From Cristatella mucedo (taxonomy: Eukaryota > Bryozoa > Phylactolaemata > Cristatellidae): DNA of 64,000 nt. The notes beneath the pieces were generated by a model, which saw only the letters and a list, made by a program, of their open reading frames with translations, made no database searches and was not told the DNA's origin. The stretch lies in NCBI GenBank assembly GCA_009760855.2, contig WPIO01000008.1, forward strand, positions 12,664,001-12,728,000. Direction: 5' to 3'. Positions 54,872 to 64,000 of this stretch are shown one piece after another (position 1 is the stretch's first letter; each line of letters starts with the position of its first letter). Both the position numbers and the translations under genes were made by a program.

Positions 54872-57039
54872 GTAAGTCAGGTCAAAGCCGCTGGCTAGCC
54901 GGGGCTCTGCGGTGCTGGTCGCGTTAGCTGGGTCGCCTCATGTTGAGTCGTCCAAGAATCGGCTTTCGGCAGCCAAACTTCGGCGAATGCTCGCGCGTCG
55001 CCCCGATCATTCAGACTCAGTGAGCGTTCCCACTTGCGACCTGCACCTCGAGTAAACGTGCAGCGCTAGCTATTAGCATTAGCGAACGATCTTGCTAGCG
55101 GAAGACTGCTGGTCCGGCGGTCTTCCGCGAAGCTTCTGAAATATCGAATAATACCACCTTCGTTTAGCCTCGGACGATAGACACCGAAAAATAGCAGGCA
55201 ACCACCACTGTGCCACTATCGATATAGTCCCACCCGCTGCTAGACTAAAGCTTGGCATGCGAGCGAGAAAGATTAAGAAAGTTGTGTTCATAGCCACCGA
55301 TGCTTTAAAGCCAGCATGTTGTGAACCTCAAGCTCTGCCCAGGGAAACCTGTCCTGTGCCAACCGCTAGGGAGTAGCGCGAGAGTTTCGCCCGTCAACGA
55401 ACAGTGATTTTCATGGTGCGTAAATTTCAGTTTGGAACTTTTAATCAACTCTACGATTACTTGTCTTCGTTGAGCGGTCATGTCACATTCGCTACAAAAC
55501 TATCAAACACAGAATCGCATGCAAAATTGCATTTCGCTATTCTTCAGCCAACGAGATTGCACTGGAGAAGGAAGCATTGTTCTTCAACGTAGAAAACCGC
55601 CCACGTTTTGAATAACATGTAAAATACGACAGCAGTTGCTTGAAAGCCCTAGCCTCAAAAATCCGCAGTTATGGTCTGATACCAGACAGAGCCGCATCCA
55701 GCCTTTGCTGGACATGCTGGTATGTAGCAACATGCCACGTGTACTGCTGCGATATGCAATAGAGATACTCCGGATCCAGTAACTCGCTGCCAAATGCTTG
55801 ACTGAATCGAAAGCCACCATTTTTGGTCGTGGAAGACTTATTCGATAAATATGTGTAAGCATAAGTATAAAGCCGGGTGTGCTAGCCTCTTTTGGTGAGG
55901 CAAAGGCCTTTTGTTGCCACCTGTACAGGCAGGCTTACATGGGCCAGCATATCGCCAATAGGTTCGCAGAATCGCATGGCATGCTTTTTATTTTTAAGCT
56001 TGCCCCTTGCGCCTATGTCACTAACTCCGAGGATAATCAGTAAGGCAATTCTTTTTCTTAAATACAAATGTGCAGCTCCAGCGAAAGCGCTAGCATCATA
56101 GTGAGATTAACGATCTGCTGTGACATACAGTAGTCGGGTGGACATTCTCAATCCACCCTAGCATCGCCAAACCGCTTTGTTCGGGCTTATTTTAAGTTGC
56201 ATCCCTCGCTTTCTACTCTTTTAGAAAAGTTCAACGGAGAGTGCTGGAGTTATATTTCACAGAGGTTCATCGGATGAACTAGATAAAGTTGTCTTCTATA
56301 AGCAACCTGCCACACCTTAACAAATTAACTTACAAGGTGTGACGCAATTTGTGCCTCAGGTCGAAGGAGCTGGAAATACTATATTAGCAAATGCAGCATA
56401 GTTGTCGCGTTCGAAAAAACGCCATTAAGTGGAGATTCCCGACGACCAAGTGGGCTCTTCGCCATGTTAATGGACTAAACCGTGGACCAAGTAGTTACCG
56501 AATACAGCACCCTATGCTTCAGGAGTTCACCTGAGACCGACGGTCCAGGCGAGAGGTGGATGCAAGCAGAGCGGAGCTGAATCTAAGATAGAGCTGAGAA
56601 TGGAGGCACAGTAGTACCAGCGAAACCGAATGCTAATAATAGAATGCGGCATATGAACTTGAAATTGATGGCTGGCGAGCATCAGTGGCTGTAAGCCTCG
56701 CTATCGGATGGCCTGGCACCGCCTTCGCTAGAATTTTCCCATCACTCCTCCCGGTTTGTAATTCGCTACCACAGAATCATCATCCGCGACATTTGTTTGT
56801 GATGGCCCAGTGCTGTTCCGAAATTAGTGGCTAGCTGCCATAGCTAGACATCGAGCTCCTGAAGAATCGTACGAAATGAGCCGTTAGTTGGGTCGCAGGG
56901 AACTTGGCACCTTTTATCGTAGTTTTGAGATTTGTAATGCTCATTCCGCCATAGGTCTACGTATGTGCGTCTTATCGTGTGCTGCTAGTACATGGTTTCA
57001 AATCATGGCTCCTTGCTTGTCATTACCTCATTGTTGCTG
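54872..57039. other. No feature recognised
   Basis: No repeat or gene I can name. Confidence 0.45.
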
Positions 57040-57130
57040 CTTCTCAGCTTTCAGTAGTTTCAAGCACCCGGATAGAGAATCAGTTCTTTAGGGTGCAATA
57101 GAAAAGACTTATTATCATTATCGTTACTAA
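57040..57130 (+). mobile_element. LINE/SINE tail remnant
   Basis: CAGCTTTCAGTAGTTTCAAG, CACCCGGATAGAGAATCAGT and TTATTATCATTATCGTT match the shared tail of family 1 LINEs and family A SINEs. Confidence 0.5.
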
Positions 57131-57289
57131 GCTACGCTCGAATTGTGTGAAATGCTAAAGTGCCTGAGGTAACACTAAACGTCCACCCAACGTGATCGTT
57201 CTTGTCCTGAGGCCATCTGGAGACCGAACACGAAGCCAAGCAGATTCAAGCCGACCAAACTGCCATCGTCCTCTGGACAACGTCAGCCG

Positions 57290-57780
57290 TGTGTCAGTGA
57301 TCTCTGGGGTGAGAACGAAGAGGAAGACAACAGCAAGGACGAAGGGGACGATGATAAAGAATGCAAAGAACGGAACGAGGAGGAGACGATATGGATGGCA
57401 AAGGCTATAAGCAAGACGATTACAAGGGAGCCGAGGCCAAGAAGAGATAACGACGAGGAAAAGTAGTATGAATACGATGGAGACGCAGAGTACGACGAAT
57501 AGGGAGATCATGCACAAGGAGAAATAGGAGGACTAGTAGGCGATAAGATAAGGACATGCACGTATAAGATGACGACGAGGAGTAAGACCGAGTGTGAGGA
57601 CGAAGAAGAGAATGGAGGTGAGAATATGGGGGAGGAGGGAGGAGGTGACAAATATGGAGATGTGTAGGACAAAGAGGATAACCACGGCAGGCAACGAGGC
57701 CGAGTGGAAGGGCAAAGAGAAATGGCGAGACAGAGTTAAGTCGGAGGAGGACGAGCAGCACAACGTAGAGAAGCAATAGG
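57290..57780. repeat. Purine-rich (GA-biased) low-complexity tract
   Basis: About 490 bases strongly biased to G and A on the + strand (GAGGAAGACAACAGCAAGGA style). It leaves long frames open on both strands. No protein domain was seen. Confidence 0.6.
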
Positions 57781-58047
57781 CTAGCTGGTCTCTTGCCAAT
57801 TAAGATATAGTGGCGAGCATCTGGAGTTATTCATAAAGTAACACCACGAGGTACAAATATAACTAAACTGCTCTTTTTTTAATAAATGACAAGTTGATGT
57901 CGCATTGTCGCATTCTTATATGCTTCAATGGGCATGCATGATATCACAAAGCATGAATAAAAAAAAGGGAAGAAACTGCAGAACGAAGTGCACAATTGGT
58001 GTGGCTACGCCACGAACCGTGCACCGTAGTCAACTACACAGCCAGTC

Positions 58048-58245
<198 letters not shown>

Positions 58246-59049
58246 AGGTAGAGACCATGTTTCATGCAGCATGGGCTCACACGCACGCACACACGATTGG
58301 CTAGAAAGGCAGGAGTGCTAACTGTCGCTCAAAGGCTGCAGCTAAGCGTGGACGGTATGGCGATGGTGCCTAATAAATGAATTTACAGTGCGAAAGCATG
58401 CACGACGTTACCCCTTCATCAAACAAGGTGAGGGCGAAGTACATGAGTCAATGGCCGGTGCATAGGTTGATGTGCATAGAAAAGGGGACTCTCTTCTGCA
58501 GCGAGGCTGCTAGTTGCCCTTCCTGGCTGCGAGCATGCAGCCTCGAGCGCTGACGACGACGCGACCGACGACCTGGCACCACGAAACCCACAGCCACGCC
58601 CAAGGACACCTGGTGCCGCCGGGGCAGTAGAAGCTGCACCAGCAAATCCGCAGCACGAGTCCGAGGCGCCGCTGGCTGCGAGTTTTATTCAGAAGGCCGC
58701 CCCCACCGTGCAGCTCGGCGAGGTCGCTCTCCCGAGAAGCCAAAGGCCGGCGCAAAGCACCGGTAGGAATACGCCTGCAAAAACGAGCGAAATTCAAGCT
58801 TGGTGGTGTGCTGCTGCTACAGCGAGGCAGCGCTGCTGCAGCAAGCCGTGCTGCCCTGCTGCCGAGGCTCGAGCCGAGTCGTGGCCAGCAACGGCTTGGC
58901 AACAGGCTGGAGCACTTGGTGTTCTGACGAAGGTTTGCAGACGTGTACCCCACCGCACTGCAGCACTGACTGCACAACAGCAGCATGCATTCAGAAGGTG
59001 CCAGCCGAGCCCTAAGTGGCTAGCTTGTAGAGGCGGCTGTACAAAAAGT
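58246..59049. other. No gene recognised
   Basis: GC-rich sequence with open frames on both strands (58510-58986) but no domain. Confidence 0.35.
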
Positions 59050-59312
59050 AACACTGCGCCTGACTCGCCGGCTCATCTCTTGTCATCATTGCTGTCTCTC
59101 CTGAGCTGCTATTGCCATGCTACTCACTTCCTAGACGGCCCTGCTGACTCAGCTATGCTTCTCACTTGCGTTTTTGTTGTGTGAGATTAAGTGTGCTGGC
59201 TACCGTGTGCACCGAAAGCCGCTTACATTGTTGAGAATGCCACAGGCAGCTCTTCAGCTTGACAACTACATAACCCCTGTGGCTTTGTGGAGTCACAGAT
59301 GGAGATACATTC
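59050..59312 (+). mobile_element. LINE family 2, 3' end
   Basis: CTGCTATTGCCATGCTACTC, then GTGAGATTAAGTGTGCTGGC, ending GGAGTCACAGATGGAGATAC and ATTCCATTAAA. Matches the 3' ends at 10545 and 62345. Confidence 0.75.
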
Positions 59313-59475
59313 CATTAAATTGCAGCTTTTCTTGCCATTGTGAAACTTCCTGCATGCACTCAGCTTCTGCTGCTCTGCTCCTCGCTTGTCTGCTCCTTGC
59401 GCTCTGCTTCTCCATACGTTCTTCTGCTGCTTGCTTCTCTCTTTGCGTGCCTTCTCATCCTGCTGCCGCTCTCCT

Positions 59476-59504
59476 CACCAGGGCGCTTGCTGGGCGCCCT
59501 GGTG
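59476..59504. repeat. Perfect 11 bp inverted repeat (hairpin)
   Basis: CACCAGGGCGC at 59476-59486 pairs with GCGCCCTGGTG at 59494-59504 around a 7-base loop. GC-rich and stable, but without evident function. Confidence 0.7.
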
Positions 59505-60082
59505 CTCATGGTCTAACATGGTCGTACCCAGGTGAGAGCACAGGTGAGCGACTGCACCTGTACTCTCACTAAGCAATCACGTGGGCTGCTGCACGACTGC
59601 ATGCTGTTGTCGACCCCCTTCGACAAGAAGCTGGCGACTGCATGGGTATTTGCTCTCAGTGATACCCTCGTCCATCTGACCTCGTGTAACCTGACCTGAC
59701 CACATGACCTCACGTAACCTGACCTGACCACCTGACCTCACCGTGAGTGCCGACGTTCGCCTCTTGAACTTATGACTCGAGTTCTTAATCTATTTACTCT
59801 TTACCCCAGAGCCGAGGCCACTATAGCAGACTTATGGGGCCCAGAGCTCAGAGCTTAGAGGCTGAATTTTAAAGCATGCAATGCAACACAAGACGCACAA
59901 GCACGCTCACAGCAAGCAACACACTCATCAGTGTGCAGAGCTCCTCATAAACTTAGGTGCATTTGAGCCGACTTATGCTCCCCCATCCTCTATGGCCCAA
60001 GGCGTGGCAGCACTAGCGTCCACAAATAACTCACAGGTGCCATACCTGACAGAAATGTACACACTGCACTCTTCAATGTACA

Positions 60083-60158
60083 TCAAGTGGGTAGTGCTTC
60101 GTAGAAGAGCACGTAGGCTTCTGGCGTCACAAGATTGCTGGTCGACACGGTCGAAACC
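60083..60158 (-). CDS. USP2/USP21-like ubiquitin hydrolase, terminal exon
   Basis: Minus-strand exon after the acceptor CATTTCAG. Its first base completes an Arg codon with the exon at 60492. It encodes VSTVSTSNLVTPEAYVLFYE and ends ALPT plus TGA at 60083-60085. USP proteins close their catalytic domain with a DSxV...AYxLFY strand, and USP2 and USP21 end shortly after it. The enzyme removes ubiquitin from proteins. Confidence 0.85.
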
Positions 60159-60491
60159 CTGAAATGCAAGGGAAAGGCAGCGCTTAAAGTCCCGACTCTC
60201 GCAATCAGACTGATGACGGGCAGAAATGCAGTGACAGGGGACTCACTCACTTTGCACTCTTGAGCAATGCTAGTCTTTGCATTGAGTAGGTCTAGGTTCA
60301 GATTAATTTAGGATTATGCAAGACGATCGGTACTCAAAATTACTTGGTGGTCAACGACATCAAATGCTGGGTTGCTGTGCACAAGCAAGTGCAAATGGTC
60401 ATTAGGTACGAGATAATGGTCATTAGGGACAAGAGAAGAATCAATAGCAGAATGCAAACGACTGCGACCTTCGACCTTCGCGGCTTGTTAC

Positions 60492-60621
60492 CTGCTGTCG
60501 TTGAACTCATACCAGCTGGTTTCCCTAGCTGGATGCCGGCAATACGCCGTGTAGTGGCCCGAGTGCACGCCGCCGGAGTGGTTGACTATGCCGTACAGCC
60601 TATAGCGGCTTGGGCGGTTAC
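60492..60621 (-). CDS. USP2/USP21-like ubiquitin hydrolase, catalytic His exon
   Basis: The acceptor TTGTCTCAG precedes 60621 and the donor GTAACA follows 60492. The frame encodes YRLYGIVNHSGGVHSGHYTA and YCRHPARETSWYEFNDS, the USP His box (GHYTA, with the catalytic His) and the strand with the catalytic Asp/Asn. Phases agree with the terminal exon at 60158. This is the diagnostic part of the gene. Confidence 0.9.
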
Positions 60622-60726
60622 CTGAGACAAATGCTGGCTTGGTTAGCTCACAATAGCACCAGCTGTTGCTGCAGCAACAACAGCAGTACTCGGCAGTGGC
60701 AAACCACAGCATCCATCCTCTGCTAC

Positions 60727-60857
60727 CCAAGCAAATGAGAAACACATTCAGCCGTCTCGGTATCGCATGCCTACGATTCTTTTCACTGTGTTTGTACATT
60801 TGGCTCAGGTGCAGCCGAGACTGCTCAGTGAAGCGCATCAAATGAATCGAGGCCAAG
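60727..60857 (-). CDS. USP2/USP21-like ubiquitin hydrolase, upstream exon
   Basis: The acceptor CTGGTCTCAG precedes 60857. The frame encodes LASIHLMRFTEQSR, corresponding to the L-x-x-HLKRF-x-E-x-R strand before the His box. The 3' boundary is uncertain: a donor after 60727 leaves one base and fits the exon at 60621, but earlier donors are possible and the intervening V-x-FP-x-x-LDL segment is not clearly seen. More 5' exons were not found. Confidence 0.6.
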
Positions 60858-62344
60858 CTGAGACCAGCTTTGTCTCATTTCTGCAGAAAACCCGAGAGAA
60901 AGAAGAGACTGGAGCCTGAAAGGTTTTAGTCTATTTGTATGACATGCCTCAGCCATGACAAAAAGAAGCAAGATTTAATACAACTCCAATGCATGACAGC
61001 GATTAACGTCCATTCATCTAACGAGCCTGGTCAGATTCTTTCTATACCCTTACCTACAAGAGTTTGGGCCAAATCATTGCAACCTTACTGCTCGTTGAGT
61101 GGCCAGGCAAATAGAAGTATCGCTGATATATTATTGTCGAGACAGTCAAACTTTGAAGACGAATACATAAAACGTACTTTCGGTTTACACATCTTCATTT
61201 ATTTATTTATTTATTTACACGGCTTCATTTCTACATGGCCAACAAGCCACCGACCAAGAAACCCATAAGCTATCCTTTTGTGAGCAAAGGAATGTGGGAT
61301 TCAAAAAGAATTGTGCACGATCAAAACGGCATATTTCAAAACTTTTCCGTTGCTCAGGAAGTGCGCAGCACACTCGTGGAGAGGCTGTTTTCCAACACAG
61401 GAATACTCGTTGTATGCAGAATGTTCTAGAGTGCATTGCAGTGATGGCACTACAAAAAAATATCTTAAAATAACGTCAGCAGGAGGAAATTGATTCAGAA
61501 GTAAAAAATTGACTCGATCTATATGCTTTCCTATAGACGTTTTCCCATATTTTGCCATCAATGTTGCATTCACATAAAAATTCTATCCCTGGTGGCTACT
61601 TTGTAGCCATGAGTTCATACAAGAATGTAATATTTTTTGAGGGGTTTTGACTCTCTTGAGCATCACGGAGGTATGTATCTATGTATTATAGACCGTATAT
61701 CAACCTATACAATTTCATGCAATGCGGCCCCTTAAAGGAAGTTACTTCTAATTCGAAAGACGGCAATGACCAGTGGTCTGAGAGCCCACGAAAGTTGCAT
61801 ATGTACATGCGAATGAAAAAAATGCATTCAGTTAAAACTGAAAATTTAATTGAGCAGTGAACTGAAAATAATCAACTACATAATTTTGAATGTGTATATA
61901 TATGCATATGTAGCTGCTGACATACAATAGTGTCATCAAATAAATGTTGCAGTGATAAAAATCAGGTTTAAATTTACCTTATAATTGAATTATTAACAAC
62001 TAGTTTGAAATATTTTACATTGATTCTCCTATAAAGATTTTGCGAACAGTAAGAAATGCAAGTTTGCTCGCCAGTAGGGCTGGTTCACAACAAAGTCGGT
62101 GAATACCCAGACCCGATTAAAGGACTGAAGTTGGAGCTTCAAATACTTTTTTCGGGAGTATAAGCTAGTATCCCCCTATATTTTTAAATATATGTGCGCA
62201 TAAACATGTGTCCCATAAACGCAACTCACTGCTGAATCACTAGCCAGGATTAACCAATGGTAAGAGAGCCAGGAAGAATATAAATGGGAGTAGCAAAATA
62301 CACTCTCACTGATGAAAATTAAATCAATCTATTTAATTTTGAAT
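60858..62344. other. No feature recognised
   Basis: AT-rich sequence with short TTTA repeats near 61200-61215. Nothing recognised. Confidence 0.45.
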
Positions 62345-63282
62345 GTCGAGGTCATCCGGTATGTACTTCCCGCAAATGGAGATAATTGCTGATTTGCTAG
62401 CCAGAGCAGAGAGAACAACGGCCGGTTTGGCAGATGAAGCACTGGCATGGTTCAAATCTCTATTTAGACTGAGCCTCTCAGAAAAGTTATCCGAGCCCTT
62501 GGAATCGGCTATCGCATTTAAAATGGCGATACACAGCTGTGTATGTCATTTAAACCATCGGAATCTGCTGCAGCGACTGATAAACAGAACGCTTGCCTTG
62601 CAGACATTCGAGCCTGGATGTCGGCCAATTTTCTTAAACAAAGCGACAATAAAACGAAGCGTGTTCGCCAAGTGTGCGGCTGGACTAAGAAACTTATATC
62701 TTCTTATTGGTAATGCTGTTGCACGACCTTCACCGTATGCTCGTAACTTGCGCTTCCTTTTTGATAACCACTTGCAATTTGAAAGTTTCCTTAAAAAACT
62801 GCCTCTACAGCTAGCCAGCACGCCTGATCCTTGTCTAAGATCCTCCATACCTAGCTGAACTGCTGTACCAGTTTCAGCCTACTCGTGCCCTCAGGTCCTG
62901 TATGGACAATAAATTAGCTGTTCTATTCCTCCGCTTAAAGACAGGTGGCGAAAGAAGCTTTAGCTCTGCAGGTCCTAGACTTCGGAACTTGCTTCCACGA
63001 TTCTTATGCAAAGAAAACTACTCTCCTGCTTCCGACCATGGCTCATCATTTTCAGCGGTCCTGAACTGCTACTTTCATGCTACTCACTACCTCAACTGCC
63101 CTCCTGATTCTGCTATGCTTCCCACTTTCTTTTTGTTGCGTGAGATAAAGTCTCTTGGCTACTGAATGCATACCAAAAGCCGCTTTGGCTGTGAGTGCAC
63201 AATACAAAACTCTCCTGCATTGCACCCACATAGTCTCTATGGCGTTATGGAGTTACAGACGGAGATACATTACATTACATAA
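62345..63282 (+). mobile_element. LINE family 2, 3' half
   Basis: The longest family 2 copy, with broken frames. An RT-like WMSANFLKQSDNKT segment appears near 62610, then a GGERSFSSAGPRLRNLLPRF block near 62950, and the end GGAGTTACAGACGGAGATAC with an ATTACATTACAT tail. Confidence 0.8.
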
Positions 63283-63289
63283 ACTTATG

Positions 63290-63830
63290 GACTGTCAATC
63301 GCAGTAGCTTGCAAACATTTAACTAGCTCCCTGGTTCTGTCTAGGCTGCACTACAGTAATTCCGCATTGGCTGGGCTACCGAAGAAAGCCATTAGGCCTC
63401 TGCAGCTGGTGATGAATGTGGCGGCTAGCAAGTCAAAAAATCTCAGAGGTTCAGCAATGTCTCTTCTTAGCTGAAGAGGCTGCGATGGCTCCCGATCGAT
63501 CAATAGATACAGAGCAAGATTCTTAGGCTGATCCATAAGGCCCGCCACGGCATGGCTCCTTCATGGCTGGCTGAACTGCTGCACCAGTTTCAGCCTCCTC
63601 GTGCCCTCTGGTCCTCTATGGGCAATACATTGGCCGTTACATTCCTATGCTAAAAGACTGTTGGTGATTGAAGCTTTTGCTCTTTAAGTCCTAGAATTTT
63701 TAGCTCACTTCCACCATTCCTGTACAACGATGTCTGCTCTTCTGTTACCGACTGTGGCACATCTTTTCAAGCCGTCCTGAGCTGTTAGTTCCATGCTGCT
63801 CATTTGCTGAACTGCCCTCGTGTCTTTAAT
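63290..63830 (+). mobile_element. LINE family 2, partial second copy
   Basis: Follows the previous copy directly. Shows a CRSSLQTFN/SRLHYSNSALAG-like section in frames and a CCACCATTCCTGTACAACGA block, ending near the CTCATTTGCTGAACTGCCCT segment. Confidence 0.65.
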
Positions 63831-64000
63831 TTTCAAATTGAATATCATGTAACCACGATTTTTTGGGGTATATGAAATGCATGTTATAAACGTCCGTTCA
63901 TTAATCATACATCAATCAGACACTCCAAAAGCCTTTTACGTTCTGTAACGATAGACAAGTGAACTTCAAAGCCAACTGTCAACTTCAAAAATATTAGTTC

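Noticed and set aside
57290-57780. Coding region on either strand
   Set aside because: Low-complexity purine bias explains the open frames.

Overview
The window reads as nuclear DNA of an invertebrate metazoan. It has spliced genes with long introns, many degraded CR1/L2-type LINEs, tRNA-derived SINEs, CT/GA microsatellites and a minisatellite. The species cannot be told from the sequence.

Host genes. On the + strand there is a gene related to the DBB-domain/ankyrin scaffolds (PIK3AP1/BCAP, BANK1, stumps). Exons at 341-475, about 4020-4287, 10995-11198, 11479-11533 and 11803-11907 and a terminal exon at 41552-41718 are recognisable; a further exon near 37145-37237 is possible. Most tested junctions agree in phase. 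One unassigned phase-0 exon candidate lies at 45826-46056. On the - strand, three exons at 60083-60857 encode the C-terminus of a USP2/USP21-like ubiquitin hydrolase.

The main object is at 13288-36402: a 23.1 kb AT-rich block bounded by 140 bp terminal inverted repeats, inside the long intron before the last DBB-ankyrin exon. It is a degraded Polinton/Maverick (adintovirus-like) element. It carries a protein-primed family B DNA polymerase, a remnant of a retroviral-type integrase, a packaging ATPase, an adenain-like protease, a probable double-jelly-roll major capsid protein, two further capsid-type proteins, a PLA2-domain protein, a YqaJ-type nuclease and an HNH endonuclease. It also holds at least four fibre-like reading frames built on a repeated N-x-I-x-N-L-x-x-P-V-x-x-x-D-A motif, and several small unknown proteins. 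Many start codons follow TATATAGAAA-ATG or a variant, so the genes appear to share a compact promoter.

State of the element. Nearly all large genes carry in-frame stops and single-base shifts. The two inverted repeats differ at 8 of 140 positions, which fits neutral decay after integration. A LINE has since landed in its HNH gene. The integrase core now follows fibre-like sequence and lacks its N-terminal part.

Remaining sequence. The flanks hold two LINE families (one ending in ATT-type repeats, one in ACATT), two SINE families, a degenerate ~175 bp tandem array (39390-41030), a 21 bp minisatellite (3104-3440), and long CT, CTCTAT and GA tracts. Several kilobases have no recognisable feature.
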